Shown here piece after piece: positions 10,768-20,464 of a DNA stretch of 64,000 bases. The notes under the pieces are model-generated. The model was not told the DNA's origin, ran no database searches, and was given only the letters and a program-made list of their open reading frames with translations. The DNA comes from Aurantiochytrium sp. KH105. Its lineage: Eukaryota > Sar > Bigyra > Thraustochytrida > Thraustochytriidae. Position 1 is the first letter of the stretch; each line of letters starts with the position of its first letter. The stretch covers positions 310,001-374,000 of the forward strand of contig BGKB01000043.1 in the NCBI GenBank assembly GCA_003116975.1, in the 5' to 3' direction. The translations under genes and the position numbers were made by a program.

Positions 10768-11159
10768 CGATCCCCGCTCAGGCTGGCTGAGTCATAAACC
10801 CGTTACGCGCTCGAGCGAGCCATTTGCGCGCAGTCAAGTTACCCATCCCAGCCTCGTCCTTTGGGCTCGTGCGCTCTCACGGCATAACGCAGCAGCCGCA
10901 GCTTCGCTGGCCACGCAGTTGCGCCACATAGCTGTGTCTGCTCTGGCCGTGCTGCACTACACGTGCTCCTGTGTGATCATGGTGCGGTGCTGCAATTCTT
11001 TTCCTGAAGAAAAGCATCGCCAGGCTCGTCTCTTGGCCTGTCTAACGACCAGGTGAGCCCACCCAAGTTGACTGCTCTCGGAAGCGCAGAACGAGCAGCA
11101 CAAGCAGCAGCAGCAGAGCGCTTTGCTCGAGAGCGCCGTGGACGTCTACCAGGTCTACG
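10768..11159. other. Divergent promoter region
   Basis: This 392-nt head-to-head spacer lies between the FN2-like gene and the RPAIN-like gene. It is GC-rich without a clear TATA element. No gene is seen. Confidence 0.5.
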
Positions 11160-11945
11160 ATGCAGCGCGCGGGCGGCGGCGGTGGCGGCGGCGGCGGCGG
11201 CACCGGATGGACGAGCACGGCAATGGCGAACGCGTGGGGCGCGAACTCCGGACAAATCGCGAGCGGGAAGGATTCGCCCTGGAGCGGCGCGCACGCCGGC
11301 GCCATGACTCCTGCAGGCTCGACGGCGACCGCCGCGCGAGACTCGCGACGCGAGAGACTGGCGCAGCGGTGCAAAGACAGGCTAAAAAGCGCGCGTAGAG
11401 ACCGTCTTCGCACCCATCGAATTCGAACGCTGGCGGAACAGGTTATTCGCGAGGAGATTGGTGCTCTCGAGGAACCACTATGCGAGGAAGACCTTCTCCG
11501 TCTGGAGAAGGAGGTCCTTGCAGAGCTCTATGCGGACGAAGAGCGCGCTCTTCGCGAACTTGAGGCCGAAGATCGCGCACGTGCACGGGAGCTTGAACAC
11601 TATGCCCGGCAAGAGGAGGCGATGAGCTCAACGCATGAGCAACAGCAGCGGTCAATACAGACGGCCTCCTCTGCGCAACTTTTGTGTCCGGTCTGCATGC
11701 GCGCGCACCTACATTTGCGCGGGACCGTGTTTCACTGTGACTGTGGATTTCGTCTGGATGCCAAGAATGAGTGCGTCTCGCTTGAACAGTTGCGGCAGCG
11801 TCTGGCACACGCCATGGAATCTCACGCAATGCAAGCTCCACCTTGCGGCCACCAGCCGCAGTTCTCTCTGAAACGCCACCTTGCTGGCATCGAGCTCTTG
11901 GTCATGGAATGTCAGGGCTGCGCGTGTTTTCATGTGGTCCTCTAG
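11160..11945 (+). CDS. RPAIN: RPA-interacting protein (RPAIN/RIP-alpha-like)
   Basis: The 261-residue protein has the family's two ends. The N-terminal half has the basic helical stretch RRERLAQRCKDRLKSARRDR followed by Glu-rich coiled coil. The C-terminal ~80 residues hold a zinc-binding domain, CPVCMRAHLHL, then FHCDCGFRL, then a later His and CxxC (MECQGCACF). Known RPAIN proteins import replication protein A into the nucleus. The start ATG is followed by a poly-Gly run; a later ATG at residue 22 would remove it. It converges on the syntaxin gene across 139 nt, with an AATAAA at 12039-12044. Confidence 0.85.
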   Translation: MQRAGGGGGGGGGGTGWTSTAMANAWGANSGQIASGKDSPWSGAHAGAMTPAGSTATAARDSRRERLAQRCKDRLKSARRDRLRTHRIRTLAEQVIREEIGALEEPLCEEDLLRLEKEVLAELYADEERALRELEAEDRARARELEHYARQEEAMSSTHEQQQRSIQTASSAQLLCPVCMRAHLHLRGTVFHCDCGFRLDAKNECVSLEQLRQRLAHAMESHAMQAPPCGHQPQFSLKRHLAGIELLVMECQGCACFHVVL

Positions 11946-12084
11946 TCGCTTTGTCTAATATCTTTGGAATTTATAACGTAGAAACAAGTTCATCTGTATG
12001 TGCCAATACATCAACAGTCCGAAAAGAAAAACAAAGAAAATAAAAGCTCGCAGATTCTTTATTCTCCATCTAATGATGGTAAGC

Positions 12085-13242
12085 TCAGCGCCACCAATAC
12101 AGAAAGAAGGAGGCCAGAAGGATGACGGTGACGAAAATTTTGATGATGAAACTCCGCTCCTTGGAGAGATTGTTGTAGTACTTGAGAAGCTCGTTTTGAC
12201 CAGCTTCGACCTCGACGCCAGCCATGTCCAGATTCTCGTCAATACGGTCAACCATCTCGCCTTGCTCAGCAACGAGCGAGGCGACGCGACCGAATACCTG
12301 GCTTGCCTCTGCGAGCATGGATTCGACGTTGCGCATCTCCATCGCGCGCTGACGCTGTATCATGGCCGAACGATCGTATACAGAGCGCTGACGCTGACCA
12401 AACTGCTGCTGTTGCTGCTGCTGCTGCATCGCGTCCTGCGATTCATTTGCGCTTGAGGAAACCATGTGCGGGGCATACGGGTTCGAGGGGGCGAACGAAG
12501 ACGAAGGCGCGGGAGGAGGCGGCGGCGTTGAAGGAGCTGGTGCGTTATGGCCCGCACCGCGGCGTCGCATGCCGGATGCTCCAACCGGGGCAGGACTAGC
12601 AATGCCCGGCGGGCTCGGACTCGCTGGTCCGCCAAGTCTTCCGGCCCGGGGGTCAGCAGCACTTTGAAGACGCGCCTGCGCCGGATTGTATACAGATGGT
12701 TTGGGCGCAGAGAGCTGGACGCGTGCAGCGCCAAACTGCCGCGTCTGCTCGGCCTGTCGCGTACTGAGGGCCTTGGTTCGCGCTTCAAGGCAGTCCTGGA
12801 ACGTCTTGCCGATGGCGCGGAACTTGTGCTGTAGCGTGTCGAGAATAATGGCAAAGTGTTGTTTGAGTTGCTTTGAGGCACTATTTTCGACAATGGCTTT
12901 AAGACTATGAATGCCTTTGAGAATTGCGTCCATTTTACGCTTGATTTCGTCGCTGCTACGAGCGAGCGCTACGCCCGTGTCTTCGTAGAGACTTCGCTTT
13001 TGGGAGTCTCGTGTGAATTTGGTGACTTGCAAAGAGAGCGCATCAAGCTCCTTGGCCAGGAATGTCGATCCGTTCACAAACGCTTGTCGCTGCTTCACCT
13101 GTCGTGGGTTTTCGCGTTGCTGCTGCTGTCGTTGTTGTTGCTGCAGCTGCTGCTGTCTCTGCTCTTGAAGTTTGGGGTCGCCGCTCAGCAGGGTTTCGAA
13201 GCGCCGCGCTGCGGACGCGAGCTCGGCTGATCGGTCGAGCAT
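12085..13242 (-). CDS. STX5: Syntaxin-5/Sed5-type Qa-SNARE
   Basis: The 385-residue protein has all Qa-SNARE parts: a short N-terminal DRSAEL segment of the kind that binds Sly1/SM proteins, an Habc-like helical region, a Pro-rich linker, a SNARE helix and a C-terminal membrane anchor at about 364-383. In the SNARE helix the segment AEQGEMVDRIDENLD contains the zero-layer Gln near residue 328. The closing GQNELLKYYNNLS matches syntaxin-5/Sed5, the SNARE of ER-Golgi and intra-Golgi fusion. Two poly-Gln runs (near residues 30-45 and before the SNARE helix) are lineage-specific padding. No signal peptide is present, as expected for a tail-anchored protein. Confidence 0.92.
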   Translation of the reverse strand: MLDRSAELASAARRFETLLSGDPKLQEQRQQQLQQQQRQQQQRENPRQVKQRQAFVNGSTFLAKELDALSLQVTKFTRDSQKRSLYEDTGVALARSSDEIKRKMDAILKGIHSLKAIVENSASKQLKQHFAIILDTLQHKFRAIGKTFQDCLEARTKALSTRQAEQTRQFGAARVQLSAPKPSVYNPAQARLQSAADPRAGRLGGPASPSPPGIASPAPVGASGMRRRGAGHNAPAPSTPPPPPAPSSSFAPSNPYAPHMVSSSANESQDAMQQQQQQQQFGQRQRSVYDRSAMIQRQRAMEMRNVESMLAEASQVFGRVASLVAEQGEMVDRIDENLDMAGVEVEAGQNELLKYYNNLSKERSFIIKIFVTVILLASFFLYWWR

Positions 13243-14079
13243 CGTGTCTCTTGTCTATCACTCTATTCTGCGCTCGCCGCGCTCGCCCCGCGGGCTTGAC
13301 GTGGCGAGGCGTTGCGTTGCGTTGGCCACGTCAAGGCCTCCCTGCCCGAGTCCTTCTGACCTGTCCGAGGCTGGCGCGTCGAGGTTCCGAGCCGCGAGCG
13401 CCAGAGCCCCTGGCGCCTCTTCGCCAGCGGCGGCTCGCGCTCTCCACACACGCAGGCGCGCGGCAGCGCAGCGGCCCGAGGCAGCTCGGCGTCGCCGACT
13501 TTGTTCTCTGCTGCTCTCGCCAAGGCTCTCGTCTGCTCAGGTCGATGGATGGTATCGGTATCCTCGGGTATCGCTGGCGAAGGCTTCGCGCGGGCAGGAC
13601 GTCCTCGCGGTGTGGGCAGGCTTACAGGAAATAAAATGTAGACGTGCAGGGCTCCTCAGGAACACTCGCTCGCTCGCTCTCTGGCTGCCGGTCTGCCTGC
13701 TCGAATGTCAGAGATCCCGTGACCTGGGCCTGGCTTGAACGAGCTTTCTTTTTTCCCCCGCAAAGAGGAGACTCGAGCTCCACACGCCTTGAGCGAGAGC
13801 TACCGCAGAACGCAAGCTCATGGTTTTGCCAGCGAGATCCTTTGTAGCAAATTCGTCCCGCGTCACATGTCGAGCTTGAAGTCAGCGTCGTGCTTTTCCT
13901 CCCCTTGCGCGCAGAATGCTCGCTCGGCTCGTGCTTCGCTCGAGGCTTGGGCGCGAGCTTGGCCTGCTCAAGTCCCTTCGATTTCTAGTGGGCGAGTGAC
14001 CTGGGCTGGGCTTTGAGAGCGAAGCGAGCACTGGCAGAGCAGGAACGGCGGCGCGCGTGGACCCGTCGCGACGAAGACC
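13243..14079. other. Divergent promoter region
   Basis: This is a head-to-head spacer between the syntaxin and MYND genes. It contains short CTCG runs near 13665-13680 and two similar GTGACCTGGGCTGG-like stretches near 13720 and 13995. No gene is seen. Confidence 0.5.
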
Positions 14080-14886
14080 ATGGCGACGGCGCAGGGCGCG
14101 GAGCTCGTTCGGCAGCTGGAGAAGGCGCCGTGGGGCGCAGAGCCGCAGTGGCACTTCGAGGACAACCTCAAATATGACGTCGGTGGCGCCGATGCAGCGG
14201 CGACGAGTGGTCTGCGCTGCGCGAACCACACGTGCAGTAGGGCCGGGGCGGAAGCCGCGACGACGGAGGGCGACGAGGAGGAGACTGCCACGAAAAAGAA
14301 GCAAATGAGGTGCGCCGCGTGCCAAACGTGCTACTGCTCCCGCGAGTGCCAGGTCAAGAGCTGGAAGACGGGCCACAAGCGCGAATGCCCGGTGGTGGCA
14401 GCCTTCAAGGCGGGGACGCCAACAGCAGAGCAGACCCACACGGTGGTGGAAGACATGCTGAGGCGAATCCGAATGTACATGTGTCCCTTTGCTGCAGGTT
14501 TCTCCCTGCTACACGGAAAAGGTTTTGTATTGCTCCGGTCCAATTCGACGTTGCAACAATGGGTATACGAGTTTCCTATGGATGCAGAAGGCCAGCCCTT
14601 GCGTCGCAGTGTGCAGCTGCAGTACTTGACTTTGGGCGAGTTCGACGGCCTTGCGTTCGAAGACGACTTCGAGCTCGCCGCGGTCCGGCCAAAGCTCGAG
14701 GAGGCGCTCGAGGCCTACGAGGTGCAAACGCAAGTCGTGGTGGTCATTGTACTCAAGTGTGGGTTCTTTGCTTGTGTGACAATTCCTATGGTGCCCGAGT
14801 TTGCCATCGGCAAGCAGCTCGCTGCCATGTACAAGTACGTCGAGATGGAAGGTCCTCTGCAACTAAACGTGGACGACTCCGACTAA
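14080..14886 (+). CDS. MYND-type zinc finger protein
   Basis: The 268-residue protein carries a MYND finger near residues 47-103. Likely ligands are Cys47/Cys52, Cys78/Cys81, Cys86/Cys90 and His99/Cys103, with the typical CYCSRECQVKSWKTGHKREC core. About 20 acidic and basic residues are inserted between the first Cys pair and the rest. The remaining ~165 residues are unlike SET-domain MYND proteins and show no enzyme motif I recognise. MYND fingers usually bind proline-rich peptides in partner proteins. The ATG follows a purine at -3 (GACCATGG), a good initiation context. Confidence 0.8.
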   Translation: MATAQGAELVRQLEKAPWGAEPQWHFEDNLKYDVGGADAAATSGLRCANHTCSRAGAEAATTEGDEEETATKKKQMRCAACQTCYCSRECQVKSWKTGHKRECPVVAAFKAGTPTAEQTHTVVEDMLRRIRMYMCPFAAGFSLLHGKGFVLLRSNSTLQQWVYEFPMDAEGQPLRRSVQLQYLTLGEFDGLAFEDDFELAAVRPKLEEALEAYEVQTQVVVVIVLKCGFFACVTIPMVPEFAIGKQLAAMYKYVEMEGPLQLNVDDSD

Positions 14887-15481
14887 GGCAAGAAAGAGCA
14901 CGCTATTTGTCTTCCTCCTAGTTGTTGTGAGAAACCCATCAAAATTTTTAAAATTGGAGACTTTGCATGACGGAGAAGGGAAACCAAGGCCACGATTCAT
15001 GTACTTTCATTTCTCGTAAAACTTTCTTCTTTATATTAGGAACGTGCGCGTCCGTGCTGTGTCTCTGTGTGCGTGTGAGCCTGCAGATGTGCTTGCATGC
15101 CTTTGCTTGTCTGCGCGCAAAGTGCAAATGTAAATTTGATGGCGACAAAGGAGTAAAAAAAGAAAACTATCCCGACCAGGTTGCCCCGTGACACCCACCA
15201 CATCTGTGTGCATAAAAGAGTAAAGTGATGCCGCAGGGATGAAAGCTTGCAAGCCTGCACGTGCCGCAACTCTCAGCTCGTCTGGCTTATTCTTGCCATC
15301 AAGATTCTCCTGAGCAGAAAGGAAGACGGGTGGTGGTAAACCAGGGATAAAGGTGAAAAGAAAAAACGTAGCGGGGAACGGGAGATGGTAAAGGAGGCCG
15401 AAAAGGCACGATGAACGGCAAGCGAAGAAATCCAATGGACGTGTTCCATCGACTGTAGCTAGCATTCGCATCCTCGAAGGA
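14887..15481. other. Convergent intergenic region
   Basis: This 595-nt tail-to-tail spacer is more A/T-rich near 14935-14960 and 15135-15175. It should hold the 3' UTRs of the MYND and DCN1-like genes. No gene is seen. Confidence 0.5.
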
Positions 15482-16273
15482 CTAGTTGGTGCCGGCAGAC
15501 GAGTCGGTGTTATTCTTGACATACTCTGCAAATTCATCAATGAGCACAGGCCAGGCCTCGTTCTCATCATAACCATTCAGGTCCTTGTCCGTAGCCTTGG
15601 CGAACTGGAGGAGGAGCTGCCACTCGTCGCGAGAAATGGCGTGCTTGCGGTTCTGCTCAATGTACTTTGTCCAGGTGTCGAGCAGCTCGAATCGCTCGGG
15701 AAGGAGAAGTTTCCAGAGCGCCACGGCGGTCTCCGTCTGCATTGATTTTTGACCTGGCGGGCAGGCCCAACCGAAAGCAAAAAAGTAGATCTCCTTGAAG
15801 AGTTCGTCGTCCTTGAGCTCGGCGCGAAGGTCCGGGATCTTCTGCTTGAGCTTGTCAAGGGTGTCCACTCCCATAGCCTGCATGCCACGAACAAACTCTT
15901 CTTTTGTGTACACGAGCATGTTGGCCGCGCCAAAGTACTTGGAAATGACTACCAGGACAATGTCCTCTGGACTGACCTCGAGATCCTGGCAGAATTTGAC
16001 AATGCCATCCACCTGCATTGTCTCTGGTTGATCCTCCTCGGCGTAGGTCTCAAACCAGGCATTGATCTTGGTGAGGTCTACCGGTGGGGGCGTAGGCGCT
16101 GCTGCACTCGCATTGGCGGCTGCACAAAGAATGTAGTCGCCTGCGAGCTCGAGATCCCAATGTGCTGCCTCGAGGGCGTCTGTGGCTGCCTGGCGATCCC
16201 GCAGGCCGCAAAATTGCTGCAGGTCGGAGACCATGCGTTTCTTCCTCGACGAAAGCGACGCATACGCGGTCAT
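15482..16273 (-). CDS. DCUN1D1: DCN1-like (DCUN1D) cullin neddylation factor
   Basis: The 263-residue protein is close in length to human DCUN1D1 (259). The N-terminal UBA-like domain is at about 7-50, with the helix starting VSDLQQFCGL. The PONY/cullin-binding domain covers roughly 60-255 and includes FAFGWACPPGQKSMQTETAVALWKLLL and the ending region WPVLIDEFAEYV. DCN1 proteins act as E3-like scaffolds that pass NEDD8 from UBC12 to cullins. I chose the ATG at 16273 because the frame upstream translates only the GTTT tetranucleotide repeat. The gene is divergent from the methyltransferase gene. Confidence 0.92.
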   Translation of the reverse strand: MTAYASLSSRKKRMVSDLQQFCGLRDRQAATDALEAAHWDLELAGDYILCAAANASAAAPTPPPVDLTKINAWFETYAEEDQPETMQVDGIVKFCQDLEVSPEDIVLVVISKYFGAANMLVYTKEEFVRGMQAMGVDTLDKLKQKIPDLRAELKDDELFKEIYFFAFGWACPPGQKSMQTETAVALWKLLLPERFELLDTWTKYIEQNRKHAISRDEWQLLLQFAKATDKDLNGYDENEAWPVLIDEFAEYVKNNTDSSAGTN

Positions 16274-17230
16274 GATTATTTGTTTGTTTGTTCGTTCGTT
16301 TGTTTGGTTGGTTGTTTGCTCGAATGTCTGTCTGTTTGCTTGCTTGTCCGAGGAAATGGCTGTCCAGTGCAACCTGTCGAAATCGCACGAGCAAGCACGC
16401 AAACGATTGATCTAGCAAGCAAGCAAGCCAGCAAGCAAGTAAGCGAGCAAGCACGCAAACAAACTCTGGCAGATAGGCCCCAGGGCTTGGGCAGAAGGTG
16501 ACGTGCACGAAAGCGAGGGGGGTGGGTGGGGGGTGGTTGCTCGCTCGCTCGCTCGCTCGCTCGAGCTTCGCTAAAGCGCACGCCCGCTCTCTTACCTCCC
16601 TTTCACCCCCGTCTGTCCTGGCCAAGGAACCTTCGCGCACAGCGACGAGCGCACACGAACTAGCTAGCTAGTTGGCGCGGCGACGGGCGCGACTTCGCTG
16701 CTTCTTCGCTGCGAAAGTCGTTCTACGAGCGTCGCATGTCATCCAGGCGGGCCGGTAATTAGAGCCTAGGCCGCCTTAGTACCCGTCAGCCCCACTTGAC
16801 GGCTGTGGTTTTTTTCACCGCCTTGACTCGCATCGCAGCCCGCCAACTCGCTCCCGTCGAGTACCGTACCGGAGGGCATGTCTCGCGACGCAGCACATCT
16901 CTAGGCCAAGACGGCTGCGGATGAATTTCTGGTCCGAGTCGCGCGACAGCGATCAGAACTCGGATGTAGAAAGAGAAGATACAACCCCGTCGCGATTATG
17001 GAAAAGAGACTTTAATGGCATAAACGACGCATTTGGGTCCCTTTGCTTTTCAGGGTGCCAAGTAGAGGTCAAAAAGGAGCCCGGGAGAAAGAAGAAAGTA
17101 AAGTGGATTGCGCAGGGCTCACGCGCGCTGTCCGCTCCGGCGGCGAGTCGCCCTTGCCGGGCGCAGCGCAAACGGAAAGCCGGGGTGGGCAAGTTGGCGG
17201 ACGGACGAGAGAGTCAAGGCGCGTGGCACG
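16274..17230. other. Divergent promoter region with tetranucleotide runs
   Basis: The spacer carries GTTT units (about 16276-16310), GCAA/GCGA units (16410-16455), CTCG units (16539-16563) and a 16-nt perfect palindrome AACTAGCTAGCTAGTT at 16658-16673. No gene is seen. Confidence 0.55.
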
Positions 17231-18292
17231 ATGATTTGGACTGCGTGGTCGTGGCTCGTGTGGCTGCTGGACTGGTTCTGGTGGCTCACCGTGAAACCAA
17301 GTCTATATCTCTTGGGCGCGGGCACCTTGTGGCACCTCTCGCAGCGCTGGTTTTATAGGCTCTTGGCGCGCCAGATCGCACGACCCAGCGGCTGGTTTGG
17401 CAGAAATGTCGCGCATGGGCTCATGAAAGATCTCAACTCGGCTGGTGTCGCTTGGGCTTTTGCACGTCTTCCCTTTCCGGTCGGACCTGCCGCGCAGAGC
17501 ACGACTCGTACGGACGCTGATGCGGACGATGACCTACACAACGCAAAAGACCGAAACGTGTGCGAAGATGTCCATGTCGGCGATGAAGAAATTTCACAGC
17601 AGCACAAAGAAGATGAGAGCAACGGCACGGCCGACGATATTGGCACTCCTCTTGAGCAGCGCGAACGCGTTCGGGGCAAGAGACCTCGGAACGCAGAAAC
17701 GCTGCCGCTAGGAAGCCAGAGCCAAAAGGAAGCATCGCCTGCGTTAAGGATACTTGACGTGGGATGCGGCGGCGGACTCTGCTTTGCGCCCTTCTTGGAG
17801 CGTTTTCCTGACCCGAGCGCGTGCGTTTTGGAGGGTCTCGATATTAGTCCCGAGGCTTTAGAGCATTGCCAGGAGGCTATTCCAGATCCCGAACGGATAA
17901 ACTTGACGCTGGGGTCGGTAGAAAAGCTTCCATGGGAGGACAACAGCTTTGACGGCGTTTTAGCTTTTCATATGTTTGATATTTGGGCAGCCGCCGACCA
18001 AGAGAAGCGCGCGCTTGCGGAGATGGCGCGATGCTTGCGACCTGGTGGTCTTTTGGCTTTAACGACCAAGGAGCAGAGTGCGTACTTGCGAAGTGCCGAG
18101 GTACAGGCCGGCATGCAGCAGGGAATTTGTCGCATTGTGACAAATGCATACGTGCAAGCCGCCATTCGTATGGCTGGTCTCGAGGTGATTCGACAAGAGA
18201 CTCAACCCGAGGCGGACTGCAAAGCAAGAACTCCCGAGAGAGATGCCATACCGATTCCTAGCGTTCTTACGATCGGCCGCAAGCCGTTCTGA
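17231..18292 (+). CDS. Membrane-anchored class I SAM-dependent methyltransferase
   Basis: The 353-residue protein starts MIWTAWSWLVWLLDWFWWL, a Trp-rich hydrophobic segment (about 2-30) that probably anchors it in a membrane. The Rossmann methyltransferase core begins with motif I ILDVGCGGG near residues 174-182, followed by the acidic residue at the end of strand 2 (GLDIS), LPWEDNSFDGVLAF, and CLRPGGLLAL. This is the methyltransferase-11-like layout. An acidic, low-complexity segment of about 80 residues (88-170) lies between the N-terminal helices and motif I. The substrate is not inferable; lipids or quinones are usual for anchored members. The ATG at 17231 is preferred because no ATG lies upstream in this frame. 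Confidence 0.8.
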   Translation: MIWTAWSWLVWLLDWFWWLTVKPSLYLLGAGTLWHLSQRWFYRLLARQIARPSGWFGRNVAHGLMKDLNSAGVAWAFARLPFPVGPAAQSTTRTDADADDDLHNAKDRNVCEDVHVGDEEISQQHKEDESNGTADDIGTPLEQRERVRGKRPRNAETLPLGSQSQKEASPALRILDVGCGGGLCFAPFLERFPDPSACVLEGLDISPEALEHCQEAIPDPERINLTLGSVEKLPWEDNSFDGVLAFHMFDIWAAADQEKRALAEMARCLRPGGLLALTTKEQSAYLRSAEVQAGMQQGICRIVTNAYVQAAIRMAGLEVIRQETQPEADCKARTPERDAIPIPSVLTIGRKPF

Positions 18293-18761
18293 CGCCAAAG
18301 ATTGACTCTGTGCGTGAATCAAGGGTTCGCGCATCTCAAGTCAACAAGCAAGGATGCAAACCTACCAGCAAGCGAGCGAGCAAGCAAGAAAGCAATTTAG
18401 TCAGCCAGCGCAGTACGAGCCTCTTGCCCGAGATATCAGAACATGCCAATCAGATCATGCGCGGGTGAACGTTTGTAGAAGGAACGTGAGATGAAAGGAA
18501 AAGTAAGAGTGTGAAGGAGGCCAAGGTTGGGTGAAAGACTTGCTGCTTTCCTTCAAAGTAGTCTCTGTACAAAATTCAGACAAGTGATAACGCAAGTACT
18601 TTTTTTTTTATTGAAAGTCGGAAAAATAGGCCTACTATGCAACAGGGTCCTGGGGTCAGAGAATTCATGGTCAGGGTCTGCAAACGTCCTCGCGTCGCAT
18701 TGACCAACGTGGCTAGTGATTCATCCGCGAATACGCTATCACACCATGCCGGAAGTCTTGT
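18293..18761. other. Convergent intergenic region
   Basis: This tail-to-tail spacer has GCAA/GCGA units near 18367-18395 and, on the minus strand, AATAAA at 18612-18607, about 150 nt after the channel gene's stop. No gene is seen. Confidence 0.5.
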
Positions 18762-19949
18762 CTACTTGTTCTTAAAGCTTGAGTTGGAAACATTGATGTC
18801 GACAGAGTTTTGAATGTCCTGATATGACATGACGCGCGTCTCAAAAGGGCTGTCGGCACGGCCCTTGATCTCGAATTCGATGCGGCTGCGTTTGGAAGGG
18901 TTCTCCACGCGGCGATTGACTGCGTCCCAGGATGGGCGAAAGACAATTTTGCCAAATGCGAGGAAGACCAACGACGAGAAGAGCCAGGCTCCAGAGAGGG
19001 CGATGGTCACGAATTCATCAACGCGGCAAATACCAATTTCATCGTCTGTAAAGTCGCACTCGCCGCGGTAACCCTCCTCGCCGACAGGAACTTCGAAGGC
19101 GAACTGCATGATGGTATCTGCCAGGAATCGAAGCGCAAGCAAGACGAGGCCAAGAAGAAAGTACTGGTCGAGGCGGGTCAAATACGAGGTCTTGGGCACC
19201 ATGGCGCTCGATACAAAGAGGAAGGCGACAGAGGTAAGCGCGAGAGCCATGGCAAAGTCAAATCGCGCTTCATTGTAAGGAAAAGCAATGAGACAAGCTT
19301 GCGCGCCAATAATGAGTGCATAAACGAAGCCAATGTTCCAGAGGAAGTAGTCCGAACTGCGCTGCAAGAAAATTTGAAAGTGCGCCGATGAGCTCCATGC
19401 TTGACTGTCGTTGACCACCTGCAATTGGACATCCTTGAGATCCCACATGTCGGCAACAGCAGCAAGTTCGCATTGTACAAGCCAATCTTCGCGGTGCATG
19501 GAGCACTCAACGGGGAACGACGCGGGGTCCGTGAGCTCCCATCCCTTGAGCTGCGAATTGTTGCTCATGAGCTGCACGTCGAGCACCTGCCTATCAAACG
19601 GGAAGGCAGCGTGATCGAAGCGATCCTGGACGGTTGGAATTACGGTCCAGCGCATAAAGATGAGGTCCTCCTCCGAGTCGAGCCAGTACGATTCGTCGGT
19701 GGTCAGGGGCTCTGCCACCTCGTTGCCAAAGTCGATATGCGGGACCCAGCGAGGCTTGGCAATGTTGTGAAACCTCATGTGACTGTCCTTGTGGACACCT
19801 TCTACCTCGTACGTGGGCTCGTAGTACGCGAAAACGTCGACCGAGGGCTTCAGCAGCTGTTGCACGTCGTCGACTTCCACCATGGTGATCTTGAACCGCA
19901 CGTACACGGCTTCGGGCGCCGGAGCGGTCACTTGAGTCTTGTAGCCCAT
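18762..19949 (-). CDS. Pentameric ligand-gated ion channel homologue
   Basis: The 395-residue protein has an N-terminal beta-rich domain (about 1-200) with FPFDRQ at 116-121, the site of the Cys loop or its bacterial equivalent; the following VLDVQLMSN lacks both loop cysteines. Four hydrophobic segments follow: M1 (about 203-223), M2 (229-250), M3 (262-282) and M4 (312-334). The M2-M3 linker VPKTSYLTRLDQY is the hallmark of the pentameric channel superfamily, where this loop couples ligand binding to gating. The Pro usual in M1 is absent. No signal peptide precedes the ligand domain, although the fold requires an extracellular N-terminus, so an upstream exon may be missing. The M3-M4 loop is short, as in prokaryotic members. 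Ligand and ion selectivity cannot be told. Confidence 0.8.
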   Translation of the reverse strand: MGYKTQVTAPAPEAVYVRFKITMVEVDDVQQLLKPSVDVFAYYEPTYEVEGVHKDSHMRFHNIAKPRWVPHIDFGNEVAEPLTTDESYWLDSEEDLIFMRWTVIPTVQDRFDHAAFPFDRQVLDVQLMSNNSQLKGWELTDPASFPVECSMHREDWLVQCELAAVADMWDLKDVQLQVVNDSQAWSSSAHFQIFLQRSSDYFLWNIGFVYALIIGAQACLIAFPYNEARFDFAMALALTSVAFLFVSSAMVPKTSYLTRLDQYFLLGLVLLALRFLADTIMQFAFEVPVGEEGYRGECDFTDDEIGICRVDEFVTIALSGAWLFSSLVFLAFGKIVFRPSWDAVNRRVENPSKRSRIEFEIKGRADSPFETRVMSYQDIQNSVDINVSNSSFKNK

Positions 19950-20464
19950 TGTGCTACGCCCGAGGTCGTGCACGTAGCCGCTTCTGCTCTACTCCTGCTC
20001 TGCGTCTGCTCGACTCTTGACGCTAGCCTCGCACGCGCTTGCAGTACTTTCGGGCTTTGCTGCTTTGAGTGGCCGGGACTCTTGATGAGTGTGTGTATGT
20101 GTGTGCACACGCGCGTGCCAGGGCTCCTTCTTGTCGGTCCGAGTCCAGTTTTCCTTTTATTTGCAATAATTTGCGGGTTTGGGGCCTGCGCTCTCGCGGG
20201 GAGGAAAGAGCATCTATAAAGGGTCCGCTCAATCGAGCGTCTGCGCCGTCGCATTGCCTTGCCAACGCCCTCTCGCCGGGAACTTTTGGCGTGCAACTGC
20301 GATTCGTGTCGCCGCGCTGGATTTCCAGCCGCCACTGCAACTTCACTACCATTTGAAGCAGATTCCAGCACAAGGGAATGAGAGTTGTTTTATAGGTTTC
20401 CATGGGAATGAGAGTTGTTTTATAAGTTTCCATGCCGCCTCCACCCGCAACTCATTGAGCGAAG
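19950..20464. other. Region upstream of the channel gene
   Basis: This stretch holds GTGTGTATGTGTGTGC-like sequence near 20090-20106 and a 30-nt direct repeat immediately before the first tRNA gene. No protein gene is seen. Confidence 0.5.
20374..20433. repeat. 30-nt tandem duplication
   Basis: Two copies of a unit starting GGGAATGAGAGTTGTTTTAT differ by a single base. They lie about 30 nt upstream of the plus-strand tRNA-Tyr gene. Confidence 0.85.

Noticed and set aside
16274-16402. N-terminal extension of the DCN1-like frame
   Set aside because: It translates the GTTT repeat (NQTNERTNKQ type) and the start at 16273 gives the normal family length.
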